Virus record (IMG/VR): IMGVR_UViG_3300028829_002384
Location: 1-36,347 of that record
DNA length: 36,347 bases
DNA from: a virus
Direction: 5' to 3' (one strand)
Position numbers and translations under genes: made by a program. How positions within the stretch are numbered: the first letter of the stretch is position 1; the number at the start of each line of letters is the position of its first letter. The notes below the pieces were generated by a model. That model did not search any database. It worked only from the letters and a program-made list of their open reading frames with translations, and was not told the origin of the DNA. Below are positions 1 through 8,920 of this stretch, one piece after another.

Positions 1-1898
1 CATATATGGTAATGGCAGATACTGCATTTGAAATTGATCAAACAGTAACACCGTTAACTGGATTTACAAGAATAGGCGAAGGCTTAACTTCTAAAGGAAC
101 AAACGTTGACGGAGTAACATCAGGAACTACAAGATTCTTTGGTACAGCAGGCGATGCAGATAGATTGGGTGGACGTTTAGCAAGTACTTGGGCAAACAGA
201 AACGACAATGAAGTTATTACAGGTACTTACAGTTTTCAAAACGACGGTGGTATTACAATAGGTGATACACTTGAATTAAGTTTAAAAGTTATTAACGCTA
301 ATGAACCAAGTATTTTTGCAGATTTTGGCGACCAATTAAATTTAGGTGTTAACTATTCAGGTAGTGGATTTGATAAAACAACAATTTACTTAAAAGAAAA
401 AAGTGTTTTACCTTATGCAAACAATGAAATAAGTTTAGGATCACCAAGTAGAAACTTTAGAAACGTATATGCAACAGACATTTATGCAAACTTTATTGGT
501 ACACTTGCAGGATCTATGGTTGGTACAACAACAGGTGCTAACAGAGGTCCACTACAAGATAGTTCAGGAGCGACAGTTATTGATCCAGACACAGGATTAT
601 CGTACACAATTAACGTTGGTAATTCACAAGCAACAAACGGCCTAACAGTAGTAGATGTTGATGCAACTACAACAGCACCGATTGTACCAACTAGTGCAGG
701 AACACTTAGAGGTAGATTTGAAGGGTCAGCGGCATTTGTTGATTACGGAGTTTATACTAATCAAAATAATGTATTAGCAGGATCAAACACTTATAACGGC
801 ACATCAGTTTTTAACGGAAGTTCTACGCATACAGCACTAACTTCAACAAACGTAAACTTATCAGTTGGTAGAATTGGTAGAGGAGCAATTACAAGTCCTA
901 ATCCAGATCCAAACACTACTATTGGAGATTTATTAATTGATAGAGTAACTGTTAACGAATCTAGAATACAAGACGGGGATATAAGAGCAGGAACAATTAC
1001 AAATGGTACTGTAATTGACGGAGCCGACATTGGTAAAAATGCACCAGCAATACAAGTCAAAGCACAAAAATTTGTTGATGCTGTTGGAGCAGAAGCAACA
1101 CGTATCAGCAATGACGGACAGTTTTTACAAAACAGTGCAACTAACTTAGTCACTGAACGTGCTATTAAAGAATATGTAGATACAACATTCCAGTCAACAG
1201 GACAAGACATACAGTTTTATCTTGATACTAAAGATATGACAACAGCAGATGTTGGAACACAACTTACAAGACTTGCACCACCTGAAAATTTCAAAGAAGG
1301 AACTATTGCAAGAATACTAGGAAGTTACTATTATGGTAACCTAGGCGTTAATGGTGAAGGCAATCCAATCTATGTTAAAAAATACAGCACAACGAGACAA
1401 CGCGGTATTGGCTGGATTGGCGGCAGAAATGTTGAAAGCGGTGCAGGAGTTATTACAGATATTATTGACAAAAAAGCCGCTACTACAGGTTATGAATTTC
1501 AATTAAGTGCAACAGGAAGTATTACAACTGATACTCAAACACACAATCCAAATACAACTCAAGGTGACTTTACACTAAAATTAGGTAATGGTACTATTGA
1601 CGGTTGGTATGTATTTCCAAATGGTGCATTAAATGGAGACCAAGCAGATGAATTTTCAACTGATGCAGTACAAGGTGCACAAGTTGTTGTAGTAAGAAAT
1701 GGTCTAGTAGAAACTTATAGTTCGAATGATAGTATTTTACAACTAGTAGTTGGTAACGTTACATTTACTAGAGCGGCGGCTAGTTATTGGAATGGCACAG
1801 TTAACATTGCAGGATATGCAGTGGCAGTACAAGGATATGCATTTGATAGAACTTCTAGAACAAGTAGTGCGGCATGGGTGTATAAAGGTAATTTTTAA
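1..1898 (+). CDS. Fiber-like virion protein, 5' end may lie outside window
   Basis: Large, Gly/Thr/Asn-rich beta-type protein of at least 630 residues, typical of a tail fiber or other receptor-contacting structural protein of marine T4-like phages. The frame is open to the window edge; the first visible ATG is at base 6, so the true start may lie upstream. Around residues 140-175 there is a segment of the kind 'LGSPSRNFRNVYATDIYAN' followed by GTLAG/GTTTG repeats, a pattern also present in the second large fiber gene at 2898. The C-terminal third has no recognised domain and ends in an aromatic tail (WVYKGNF). Its stop overlaps the next start (TAATG). The structural role is inferred from composition and repeats; the exact position in the virion is unknown. 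Confidence 0.7.
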   Translation, partial: YMVMADTAFEIDQTVTPLTGFTRIGEGLTSKGTNVDGVTSGTTRFFGTAGDADRLGGRLASTWANRNDNEVITGTYSFQNDGGITIGDTLELSLKVINANEPSIFADFGDQLNLGVNYSGSGFDKTTIYLKEKSVLPYANNEISLGSPSRNFRNVYATDIYANFIGTLAGSMVGTTTGANRGPLQDSSGATVIDPDTGLSYTINVGNSQATNGLTVVDVDATTTAPIVPTSAGTLRGRFEGSAAFVDYGVYTNQNNVLAGSNTYNGTSVFNGSSTHTALTSTNVNLSVGRIGRGAITSPNPDPNTTIGDLLIDRVTVNESRIQDGDIRAGTITNGTVIDGADIGKNAPAIQVKAQKFVDAVGAEATRISNDGQFLQNSATNLVTERAIKEYVDTTFQSTGQDIQFYLDTKDMTTADVGTQLTRLAPPENFKEGTIARILGSYYYGNLGVNGEGNPIYVKKYSTTRQRGIGWIGGRNVESGAGVITDIIDKKAATTGYEFQLSATGSITTDTQTHNPNTTQGDFTLKLGNGTIDGWYVFPNGALNGDQADEFSTDAVQGAQVVVVRNGLVETYSSNDSILQLVVGNVTFTRAAASYWNGTVNIAGYAVAVQGYAFDRTSRTSSAAWVYKGNF

Positions 1899-2389
1899 TG
1901 TATGAGATTGTTGATGAATATATTACAAACGTTGACGAAATCATGCAAAAAGTGTATGAACACGAAGAACAAGGCAAATTTACAAATAGAGGCATAGGAG
2001 GCACTGACAAACACGCTACTATATATGGTGAAAGCCATTTTGCTAGTTTATATCAAAAAGATATGAATGAAGATTTAGTAGAAACTGTATGGAAAACACT
2101 ACCTGAAAGTGAACGCAAATGGGTTTCGCAGATAGTAGTAAACAAATACAAACCTGGAGATTGGTTAGTCAAACATCAGGACAGTGCAGGCGGTTACTGG
2201 CAGTTTAAGTTAGTGTTTTTAACTGAAGGCAAGCCTCATTTTAAATACTGGGACAAAGGTGATACAGAGCATCTAGTTCAAGAAAAAAAAGGAGCAATGT
2301 TTAAAATGCCGATAGAAACATGGCATGAAGTAACAAAGATAGAAAAAGATGAAGAACCAAAATATAGTCTTTGTCTAATATGGGAATAA
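1898..2389 (+). CDS. 2OG-Fe(II) oxygenase-like protein
   Basis: A 163-residue protein resembling small 2-oxoglutarate/Fe(II) dioxygenases. The visible iron-binding pattern is H93-x-D95 (in KHQDS) and a distal His143 (TWHEV), followed by a basic residue and Ser (K155-Y-S) where the family usually binds 2-oxoglutarate. The segment from VNKYKPGDWL to the C-terminus fits the double-stranded beta-helix core. The start overlaps the stop of the fiber gene by one base, so it is probably translationally coupled. Such oxygenases are common next to fiber genes in marine T4-like phages; the substrate is unknown (hydroxylation of a phage protein is one guess). Confidence 0.65.
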   Translation: MYEIVDEYITNVDEIMQKVYEHEEQGKFTNRGIGGTDKHATIYGESHFASLYQKDMNEDLVETVWKTLPESERKWVSQIVVNKYKPGDWLVKHQDSAGGYWQFKLVFLTEGKPHFKYWDKGDTEHLVQEKKGAMFKMPIETWHEVTKIEKDEEPKYSLCLIWE

Positions 2390-2393
2390 GGAT

Positions 2394-2870
2394 ATGGCAA
2401 AAGAAAAATTTAAAATGATGTTTAATGCTAAAAATGGTGCCCTATTAGGTCATTTACCTAAAGGAATGAGTACCTTTGGCTTAAACCCAGATGAAGTAAA
2501 AGTAAAAAATGTAGAATACGATCCAGATACAGAAATGTATATTGGAACACTAACTGAAGGTGGTGTAAAAAAGATTGCCGATCTAGATAGTGGTAAAGCA
2601 TTTATTGATGAAGAAGTGTTAAATGCAAATACAGCAGATAGTATTCATCAAAAGTACACTATGCACAAACAACTTAACATTATTATTGATATGTTAGATA
2701 AATGTGAATATCCAAATACTCCTGAATTTGCAGAAATGGTTTCTTATATTAAAGACCTAAGAGAACGCAATAAAGCAAGTAAAAAAGTATATGAAGAAAG
2801 CGATGCTTATGTTTATGCGGATAAAAAGATTATTGAATTAGATCGCAAGAAACGTATGGGCGAAGCATAA
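2394..2870 (+). CDS. Conserved hypothetical protein in the fiber cluster
   Basis: A 158-residue soluble protein that I do not recognise. The N-terminal half is mixed beta (MMFNAKNGALLGH..., a possible small beta domain). The C-terminal half, from about residue 85, is helical and charged (KDLRERNKASKKVYEE, KKIIELDRKKR) and may form a coiled coil. It starts 4 bases after the oxygenase stop behind AAGGAT and is followed by a fiber gene. Its position suggests a fiber-associated structural or assembly role, but nothing in the sequence proves it. Confidence 0.6.
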   Translation: MAKEKFKMMFNAKNGALLGHLPKGMSTFGLNPDEVKVKNVEYDPDTEMYIGTLTEGGVKKIADLDSGKAFIDEEVLNANTADSIHQKYTMHKQLNIIIDMLDKCEYPNTPEFAEMVSYIKDLRERNKASKKVYEESDAYVYADKKIIELDRKKRMGEA

Positions 2871-2878
2871 GGTAAATA
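2871..2878 (+). promoter_or_regulatory. Possible T4-type late promoter box
   Basis: GGTAAATA lies 20 bases before the fiber start at 2898 and resembles the T4 late -10 box TATAAATA (6 of 8). A single short box is weak evidence; the support is that a structural, hence late, gene follows. Confidence 0.25.
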
Positions 2879-2897
2879 CTGCAAGTAGAGGAAAAAC

Positions 2898-4514
2898 ATG
2901 CCATATATTATTAATACATACAACGGACAACAAATTGCAGTAGTACAAGACGGTACTGTAGATAGTACTACGGATATTAAACTTGTAGGTAAAAACTATG
3001 CTGGATTTGGTGAAATTATTAATGAGAACTTTGTACACCTATTAGAAAGTTTCTCAGGTGCTAATCAACCACCTAACCCTTTAGCAGGACAAGTTTGGTA
3101 TGATAGTGCTAACCGTGTTATTAAGTTTTATGATGGTAATAGATTTAGAATTGCAGGCGGCGCTGAAATTGGACCAAACCAACCAGTAGGTTTAGCACGT
3201 GGAGACCTTTGGTGGGAAACAGACGGTGAACAACTATATGTTTACAATGGTGAAGATTTTATTCTTGTTGGTCCTGTAAGTACAGGTGGTGAAGGTGTAT
3301 CACAGGTTACTTCAAGAGTAGTAAAAGATGTTAGTGCAAACGACAGAACAATATTAACTTATACAGTTAATGACGCAGTAATGGGTATTACTGCTAAAGA
3401 CGAATTTATATTAGATAGTTCTAAAAATCCTATTGCTGGATTTAGTTCAATCAAAAAAGGTTTTAACCTAGCAAACGAATCTTCAGTTCCAGGTATACGT
3501 TATCACGGAACGGCAGTAAATGCAGATAACCTAGGCGGAATTCCAGCGGCACAATATGTACTTAATAGTGGACTACAAAGTTTTGCAGATCAAGTTAAAT
3601 TCTTAGGTGACGAAGGACTAACTGTAGGTGCAGGTGAAGATTTAAAATTACACATCACAAGTGGTGATGTTGGAAACCTTACTAACCAAGTAGGTAATGC
3701 AATACAGTTTCAAGTTAATACAGGAACAGGCGCGGCAGTAGTTGCAAAGTTTAATCAAAATCAATTTTTACCAGTAACAAATAATACAGGATCATTAGGA
3801 TCAATTAGTACACGTTGGGCAAACGTCTATTGTGGAAATATTGATATTGATTCAACAGGAGTATTAACTGGTGATGTAACAGGTAACTTAACTGGTAACA
3901 GTGCAGGTACACACACTGGCGATGTAGTAGGTAACGTTACTGCAAGTACAGGAACAAGTTCATTTAATAACCTTACTGTAAACGGTACATTAACTGCAAC
4001 AGTACAAGGTACATCAGATGTTGCTAACAAATTAGTAGTAGATGCAGGTACAGCAAGAGAAGCAAATACATTACTTGTGAGAGATGGTAATAAAGATTTA
4101 ACAGCAAGAAAGTTCTTAGGAACTGCAACCGCGGCACAGTTTGCTGACTTGGCTGAAATATACAAATCAGATTTAGATTACGAACCAGGTATAGTTTTAA
4201 TATTTGGTGGTGATGAAGAAGTTACAACAACTGACAAGTTCTGTGATCATAGAATAGCAGGTATTGTTAGTACTGAACCAGCACACTTAATGAATTCAAA
4301 TGCTGAAGGTGTTGCAGTAGCACTTAGAGGTAGAGTTCCGTGTATGATGGAAGGTCCTACTAAAAAAGGTGACCTAGTTGTAACAAGTCCAAAAAATGGA
4401 ATAGCAACTTGCTTATCAGCAGATAGTGCTTTACCTAGTTCAATTTGTATCCTAGGAAGATGCTTAGAAAACAATAATGAGCAAGGTATTAGACTAGTAG
4501 AAGTTGTAGTTTAA
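2898..4514 (+). CDS. Fiber/virion structural protein with conserved C-terminal domain
   Basis: A 538-residue structural protein. The N-terminus has two tandem units of the pattern W-x-D/E...YxGxxF (GQVWYDSANRVIKFYDGNRF at about 65-84, then GDLWWETDGEQLYVYNGEDF at about 102-121). The middle holds short Gly-Asn-Thr repeats (GDVTGNLTGNSAG, GDVVGNVTAS) typical of trimeric phage fibers. The last ~125 residues (from ADLAEIY, YEPGIVLIFGG) look like the fiber C-terminal domain shared by many phages, related in style to the Peptidase_G2/IMC auto-processing domains, though I cannot confirm a catalytic residue. AGAGGAAAAAC ATG supplies a ribosome site. It is the last gene before the strand switch. Confidence 0.72.
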   Translation: MPYIINTYNGQQIAVVQDGTVDSTTDIKLVGKNYAGFGEIINENFVHLLESFSGANQPPNPLAGQVWYDSANRVIKFYDGNRFRIAGGAEIGPNQPVGLARGDLWWETDGEQLYVYNGEDFILVGPVSTGGEGVSQVTSRVVKDVSANDRTILTYTVNDAVMGITAKDEFILDSSKNPIAGFSSIKKGFNLANESSVPGIRYHGTAVNADNLGGIPAAQYVLNSGLQSFADQVKFLGDEGLTVGAGEDLKLHITSGDVGNLTNQVGNAIQFQVNTGTGAAVVAKFNQNQFLPVTNNTGSLGSISTRWANVYCGNIDIDSTGVLTGDVTGNLTGNSAGTHTGDVVGNVTASTGTSSFNNLTVNGTLTATVQGTSDVANKLVVDAGTAREANTLLVRDGNKDLTARKFLGTATAAQFADLAEIYKSDLDYEPGIVLIFGGDEEVTTTDKFCDHRIAGIVSTEPAHLMNSNAEGVAVALRGRVPCMMEGPTKKGDLVVTSPKNGIATCLSADSALPSSICILGRCLENNNEQGIRLVEVVV

Positions 4515-4534
4515 GGTATCTTAAACGCATTTTA

Positions 4535-4595
4535 AGCGTCATACAGCGGTGTTATATACTATATGCTTCAACTATGTTGTTTGCTGTATAACGTT
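4535..4595. terminator. Inverted repeat at the convergent junction
   Basis: Between the converging fiber and thyX genes, AGCGT-C-ATACAGC (4535-4547) can pair with GCTGTAT-A-ACGTT (4583-4595), giving 12 pairs with one mismatch and one G-U and a 35-base loop. A smaller ACGC/GCGT hairpin lies just before it. No strong U-tract follows on either strand, so a bidirectional terminator is suggested by position rather than proved. Confidence 0.35.
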
Positions 4596-4615
4596 AAAAT
4601 AAGACGGTTTAAATG

Positions 4616-5275
4616 CTATAGTTCTTGTACTAAAGGAAAGATTTCAGCGATAACTTTGGCACAAGCATGTGCAATATCCATATGTTCCTGTTGTGTACCG
4701 TTAGCACCACGCAACTCAATATAATGAACCCAACTACGTAAACTACCATTCATGTACAATGTTGTCTTAGTAATACCTTCGGGTAATACTTTACGTGCTT
4801 GTTCTTTAGCAATACCTTTTTTAATAGCCCAGTCATATTCTTTCTTGGCTAGTACTGCAATACGTCTTTGTGCATGTTCCCAATCAAGTTGTAATTGTTC
4901 ATCTTCTACTTTGATTGAATTCTGCCTGTTCTTTGGATCTTGTAATCGTGCTTCACTGTATTCGAACATATCGCCTTGATCTTCAGGATTAGCATAACGT
5001 TGACTAAACTCTTGAAAAGCAAAACTTCTATGTCTTACAATTTGGTGTGCAATATCACGTGTAGTTTGAATTTCTAAACAAGCACTTACCATTTCTAAAG
5101 GTGACCAATGTGCATGTTTAATTAAGTACTTGATAAGTTTTTCATTAGTCTCTTTATTCATTTGATTGCTTGGGTTACTTACCCTAGCACAAAAGGCAAT
5201 TAGATCTTGTACATTATCTAAGTCGTTTTTAAAATCTTGTGTTGGTTGTGAATAACTTACTAGATTAACTTTCAT
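4616..5275 (-). CDS. thyX: Flavin-dependent thymidylate synthase ThyX
   Basis: 219 residues, the usual ThyX length. It methylates dUMP to dTMP with methylene-tetrahydrofolate and FAD/NADPH, supplying thymidine for phage DNA synthesis. The ThyX signature RHR-x7-S is present (R81-H82-R83 ... S91, then QRY), as are conserved YLIKHAHWSPLE (50-61) and the late ELRGANGTQQEHMDIA segment. It ends the minus-strand block, just past the convergent junction, and its start lies immediately after the stop of the upstream 128-residue gene, implying co-transcription. ThyX is common in marine T4-like phages. Confidence 0.95.
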   Translation of the reverse strand: MKVNLVSYSQPTQDFKNDLDNVQDLIAFCARVSNPSNQMNKETNEKLIKYLIKHAHWSPLEMVSACLEIQTTRDIAHQIVRHRSFAFQEFSQRYANPEDQGDMFEYSEARLQDPKNRQNSIKVEDEQLQLDWEHAQRRIAVLAKKEYDWAIKKGIAKEQARKVLPEGITKTTLYMNGSLRSWVHYIELRGANGTQQEHMDIAHACAKVIAEIFPLVQEL

Positions 5276-5662
5276 TTACTTGTTCTTTCCTTTTTTCTTT
5301 GCTTCAGCGTTTTTACGTTTGATTGTTTTGTTTACTTTTTTAGTAAAAGCATTTCTTGCTTGAACAACTTGTCCTTGTAGATTAGTCATATCAACTCTAA
5401 AATCAATATGCTCAATATTACTACCGTGTTCTCTAATTAGATTGTTTACTCTGACTGCGGCCTCTTGTAGATGTCCGCTTTGAGCAAGGATACTAGGTAC
5501 GTCGATTATTATCTTTTTACCTACTTTTAGATTAAGTGTGAGTTCTCTTATGTATTGAATGGGAAGGCTTTCGATTTTAATTTCATCGATAACACCCTCC
5601 CATTCTGGATTATTTGCCTCATCGCCTTGGAGTATTATTCGTCCAGGGTTCTTTCGGTCCAT
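5276..5662 (-). CDS. Conserved hypothetical protein with basic C-terminus
   Basis: 128 residues, function not recognised. The first ~90 residues look like a small alpha/beta domain (IDEIKIESLPIQYIRELTLNL, KKIIIDVPSIL, IDFRVDMTNL). The last ~25 are very Lys/Arg rich (KKVNKTIKRKNAEAKKKGK), suggesting nucleic-acid or acidic-protein contact. It overlaps the upstream gene by one base (TAATG) and abuts thyX, so it is part of the same operon. Confidence 0.65.
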   Translation of the reverse strand: MDRKNPGRIILQGDEANNPEWEGVIDEIKIESLPIQYIRELTLNLKVGKKIIIDVPSILAQSGHLQEAAVRVNNLIREHGSNIEHIDFRVDMTNLQGQVVQARNAFTKKVNKTIKRKNAEAKKKGKNK

Positions 5663-6249
5663 TATGCACTAGTCTTAGATTTTTTAGAAGCAGGCTTTGG
5701 AGCCAATTCTTCTGCTTTCTTACGAAGTTCTTGTACTTCTTTATATAGTGCATCAGCATCTGCTCTATATTTTTTAGCAAGATCTTCGTCAGTCATAATG
5801 CCTGCATCATCTGCAGGAATTTCATTTGCTACGGCAACTGTTTTACCAGGTTTTCCATCTTCACCAATTGCAAGTTCATCAATGCCAACTCCTCGTTGGT
5901 CAGCAATAATTTTATTCAACTCATCTAGTTTAATCCATGAGTCTTTAGTTGTTGCTGGAGTCATTGTTACTTCGCTTGTTGGAACCTTTTGTAAGTGTCC
6001 TTTAGCATGTAATGAAGGTAACATAGTACTTCCATCACTGAATTTACGTACATTTAAAATTGTCGCAAGTTCAAATGCCTGTTGTGCTTCTTCTTTCATA
6101 ACCAATGAATCAAGTTCATCATGATATGTTTGTTTTAATGCCGCAGTAGGAATTACTAAAGCGTTAGTTGGTTCACCCGGAAGTGTTCTCATTGCAACTA
6201 ATACTTTTGTTCCGCTAGTACCTACTGTGCCTACGTGCTTAACTGTCAT
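5662..6249 (-). CDS. Conserved T4-like marine phage protein, function unknown
   Basis: 195 residues. It resembles a protein family I remember from T4-like cyanophages with an N-terminal KHVG start, a central LPSLHAKG segment (here about 79-86) and a KLDELNKII helix. No catalytic motif is evident. The C-terminal ~60 residues are helical, Ala/Lys/Glu rich (LYKEVQELRKKAEELA) and end in a basic PASKKSK tail. GGAGTAAACT precedes the ATG. It overlaps the next gene by one base. Confidence 0.65.
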   Translation of the reverse strand: MTVKHVGTVGTSGTKVLVAMRTLPGEPTNALVIPTAALKQTYHDELDSLVMKEEAQQAFELATILNVRKFSDGSTMLPSLHAKGHLQKVPTSEVTMTPATTKDSWIKLDELNKIIADQRGVGIDELAIGEDGKPGKTVAVANEIPADDAGIMTDEDLAKKYRADADALYKEVQELRKKAEELAPKPASKKSKTSA

Positions 6250-6252
6250 AGT

Positions 6253-6582
6253 TTACTCCTTAGGAGCCTCTGCTACTGGAGCAGGAGCCGCTGTTTCTGG
6301 TTGAGCAGGTGCACTTGTTGGTACCGGCGTTGCTGGTGCTTCACCGTCTGCTGATTCTGTCTTAGGCGTAATTGCCGCTAAGAAAGTGTCTAGTCTATTG
6401 TAAGTACGACCAACAACTTCCATTTCATTTGGCTTGTATGCACCACGTTGACTTGCAACGTCGATGATTGCCTTTAATGCTTGTAGATCTTGTACTGTAA
6501 GATCTGGTGCACCTTTTACTGGTGCTTCTGACTGAGGTGCTTCTGCTGTCGGCGCCTGAGTAGTTTTATTTTCGTCTGTCAT
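6253..6582 (-). CDS. Small Ala/Pro-rich conserved phage protein
   Basis: 109 residues: a Pro/Ala/Glu-rich, probably disordered N-terminus (1-25), a compact helical core (LTVQDLQALKAIIDVASQRG, then VVGRTYNRLDTFLAAI, about 28-75) and a disordered Ala/Pro tail. The core with LTVQDLQ...IDVASxRGA is familiar from T4-like cyanophage genomes, but its function is unknown. A clear ribosome site (GGAGTTAACTTAA ATG) fixes the start. Confidence 0.65.
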   Translation of the reverse strand: MTDENKTTQAPTAEAPQSEAPVKGAPDLTVQDLQALKAIIDVASQRGAYKPNEMEVVGRTYNRLDTFLAAITPKTESADGEAPATPVPTSAPAQPETAAPAPVAEAPKE

Positions 6583-6627
6583 TTAAGTTAACTCCTTAAT
6601 TAAGTTTGTTTGTTATAACACTAGTAA

Positions 6628-6936
6628 TTAGTATGTTGTTAGGGTGTTGGTATGCAAAACTGAACAACCCAAACTAAACATAGTTGATTCAGAACCTTGT
6701 TCAAAACCAACCTTATACACAATTTCAATTTTGTTATCTACTAGTTCTGTATCACTAATAATACAAAATCTTCCGCTTAGATTATTGTAAATCCATTGTC
6801 TACAAAAATCTATATTTGATGTAATATCCCATGGTTGACCTTTTATCATTACAGTAGTCCATGATTTTGGACAAAAGTTTATTTCACGTATTTCTAATAC
6901 ATTTAATGGATTAGGTTTGTCGTGTAAAAACCTCAT
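6628..6936 (-). CDS. Hypothetical protein coupled to the VWA gene
   Basis: 102 residues, not recognised. Mixed alpha/beta with several Trp/Phe/Cys (WTTVMIKGQPWDITSNIDFCRQWIYNNL). The start overlaps the stop of the VWA/metallopeptidase gene by four bases (ATGA), indicating translational coupling and perhaps a functional link. It has no predicted membrane segment or signal peptide. Confidence 0.6.
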   Translation of the reverse strand: MRFLHDKPNPLNVLEIREINFCPKSWTTVMIKGQPWDITSNIDFCRQWIYNNLSGRFCIISDTELVDNKIEIVYKVGFEQGSESTMFSLGCSVLHTNTLTTY

Positions 6937-8222
6937 GCCGCCATTTCGCCTTTAGCATCATAATGGCAAGTAATGCCATGTGGTGCTTCAATTGAAGTAT
7001 CTGAATGTATAACCCAAATTGTATCACAATAGTTTTCGTCACCCCAGTTCCATGAGTAACCGTCTGTGAATACAATTAGTTTTTTAGGTTGAATATCATT
7101 CTCTTTCATATATACCCAATTAGCATCAAAGTCTGTACCACCACCACCGTGTAATTCGTAATCTTCAATAGTTACACCTGAGTCTGGTGTAAAGTCTTGT
7201 TCATTGTACACTTCAGTATCAAAGCACCATACTTTAATTTTGTAATCATCATATTGATCACAAATGCCTTTAACTTCACTTAAGAAGTCTTGTGCTTCTG
7301 CATTAGCAATTGATCCTGACATATCAAGTGCAATAGCAATGTCAATTGTTTGATCAAAATCCATACCAGGAAGTACTGCACCTGTGTGCCATGCTTTACG
7401 TGATGGACGCATAAATGTATAGTTACTCTTAATAACACTTTGAATCTGTTGATTAAGTAGTTCACGCCAATTCATTTTAGGCTCTGTAAGATCTTTAATC
7501 AATCTTGCTACACCTTTAGGAACATTACCAACACCAGCCGCCTGTGCCGCTGATACCATTGCTTCTTTCATTTCGTCACGTATCTTTTTCAATTCTTCTT
7601 TTGAGTAAGAAGGTTGTTTACCTTTACCACTTTTACTCTTTTTAGTTTTACCTGCAGGACCTTGTCCTTTACCTTTTTCCCAATCAATATGTTCGTCAAG
7701 CAATCTACCTAATTGTTCAAGTTGTTCTTGATCATACTTTTTAAAGATGTCATCGTATACTTCTTCTGAAGCCCAACCATAATATTTTGCATCGTGAAAT
7801 GGTTTTACTTGTGTAATTACTTCGCCAATGTTATGACGAATCAAATCACCGTTAACACAATAGTCAGCGGCAATGTTATAAATTTGTGCATCACGGTCAT
7901 CTCTACGTGTAAAGTGATCATAAACACAGTGTAGGATTTCATGTCCAAACAAGAATTCAGTTTGCTTTTGATTAAGACTGTTTACAAAGTTTTCATTGTA
8001 ATAAAAGTTTTTACCATCAGTTGCGGCAGTTGCACACCAGTCTGTTGCATCAATAATTTTAAGGCGTGTTGCTAAATTACCAAAAAACGGCTGACGGATT
8101 AGCAATGCAATTCTTGCAGTTGTTAATCTTTCTTTTACTTTAACACTATCGACAGCAGGATCTTTATCATAGATCTTACCATCTAACATTGTTTGCTCTA
8201 CTGCGGTTGTTTCTTGTGACAT
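6933..8222 (-). CDS. VWA-domain protein with HExxH metallopeptidase-like region
   Basis: 429 residues in the style of the DUF2201/VWA-like metallopeptidase family. The N-terminal domain has a zinc-protease motif H94-E-I-L-H98 followed by NIAADYCVN (116-124), where a third ligand (D120) could sit. A Lys/Gly-rich linker (about 183-207) leads to a VWA domain with a complete metal-ion-dependent adhesion site: D300-M-S302-G-S304, T363 (GGGGTDFD) and D387 (VFTDG). It is one gene cluster with the MoxR-type AAA ATPase at 9606-10697; MoxR-VWA pairs usually act as chaperones that load or remodel a metal enzyme or complex. Start: GGAGCAAAAAT ATG. A sigma70-type promoter lies directly upstream. Confidence 0.85.
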   Translation of the reverse strand: MSQETTAVEQTMLDGKIYDKDPAVDSVKVKERLTTARIALLIRQPFFGNLATRLKIIDATDWCATAATDGKNFYYNENFVNSLNQKQTEFLFGHEILHCVYDHFTRRDDRDAQIYNIAADYCVNGDLIRHNIGEVITQVKPFHDAKYYGWASEEVYDDIFKKYDQEQLEQLGRLLDEHIDWEKGKGQGPAGKTKKSKSGKGKQPSYSKEELKKIRDEMKEAMVSAAQAAGVGNVPKGVARLIKDLTEPKMNWRELLNQQIQSVIKSNYTFMRPSRKAWHTGAVLPGMDFDQTIDIAIALDMSGSIANAEAQDFLSEVKGICDQYDDYKIKVWCFDTEVYNEQDFTPDSGVTIEDYELHGGGGTDFDANWVYMKENDIQPKKLIVFTDGYSWNWGDENYCDTIWVIHSDTSIEAPHGITCHYDAKGEMAA

Positions 8223-8254
8223 ATTTTTGCTCCTAACTTTCTAACTATACTTAC

Positions 8255-8282
8255 ATTATAGCATCAACTAGGTATTTGTCAA
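8255..8282 (-). promoter_or_regulatory. Sigma70-type promoter for the VWA gene
   Basis: On the minus strand TTGACA (8282-8277), a 16-base spacer, then TATAAT (8260-8255), about 33 bases before the ATG at 8222. Both boxes match the consensus perfectly. Confidence 0.8.
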
Positions 8283-8283
8283 C

Positions 8284-8859
8284 CTAAAATTGTGCTAAAA
8301 AGTCTTGTTGCATCTTCTTTTTAGCGTCTTTGTATGACTTAGATTCTACTAGATCTTGTGGTTTATACTCACCTGGAACAAATACATATTGTACCATATG
8401 ACTTGGTAGTTTGGAGGTTTTTAAGCCATCACCTGCATCGACTACAAAGTTAATTAGGTCTTGTTTGGCAATAACCGCCGCACTATCAGTATCGCATATT
8501 AATAAAAAATCTGCATATCCTGGCGGTAATGTTCTTCCGGCACTTGATCCTCTACTGTTCATTAGTTGTAAATCGGACACGTTCTTTTTCTTTTGTTTCT
8601 TTTTACGAGTAAACAAACTACCTTCAGTGTATTTCATTTCGATTGTTGATGCTTCAGGACCAATATGATCTACACCTTCTAGGTTAACATATATCATTTC
8701 ATTGTTACTAAACAGTTCTAAAGAACGTTCTAATAAATCACTTTTATCAAAGCGAAGTTTACGTTCGTTGAGTTCATCACCGATAGTTTTAACCAGTGTG
8801 GTATACTTGTGCCAGTCGATGTTTTCTCTTAGCCAAATTGCAAGATCTACTGTTTGCAT
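8284..8859 (-). CDS. Hypothetical protein, possible nuclease-like fold
   Basis: 191 residues, not firmly recognised. Segments NLEGVDHIGPEASTIEMKY (about 59-77) and ADFLLICDTDSAAVI suggest an alpha/beta domain. The acidic residues followed by E-M-K recall the PD-(D/E)xK nuclease core, but this is a weak inference. A strongly basic stretch (RKKKQKKK) follows at about 85-92. The start has AAAAAGGATTTTAAAA before ATG and its own promoter at 8892-8920. It lies between the VWA gene and another unknown, inside the MoxR-VWA neighbourhood. Confidence 0.6.
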   Translation of the reverse strand: MQTVDLAIWLRENIDWHKYTTLVKTIGDELNERKLRFDKSDLLERSLELFSNNEMIYVNLEGVDHIGPEASTIEMKYTEGSLFTRKKKQKKKNVSDLQLMNSRGSSAGRTLPPGYADFLLICDTDSAAVIAKQDLINFVVDAGDGLKTSKLPSHMVQYVFVPGEYKPQDLVESKSYKDAKKKMQQDFLAQF

Positions 8860-8891
8860 TTTTAAAATCCTTTTTGCTTTGTAATGTAATT

Positions 8892-8920
8892 AGTATAACA
8901 GAAAGTTATCTAGAGGTCAA
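8892..8920 (-). promoter_or_regulatory. Sigma70-type promoter for the 8284-8859 gene
   Basis: Minus strand TTGACC (8920-8915), a 17-base spacer, TATACT (8897-8892), 33 bases upstream of the ATG at 8859. The -35 box overlaps the last codons of the upstream gene. Confidence 0.7.

Noticed and set aside
5555-6124. 189-residue plus-strand frame
   Set aside because: Antisense to two conserved minus-strand genes; Ser/Leu-rich low complexity typical of shadow frames.
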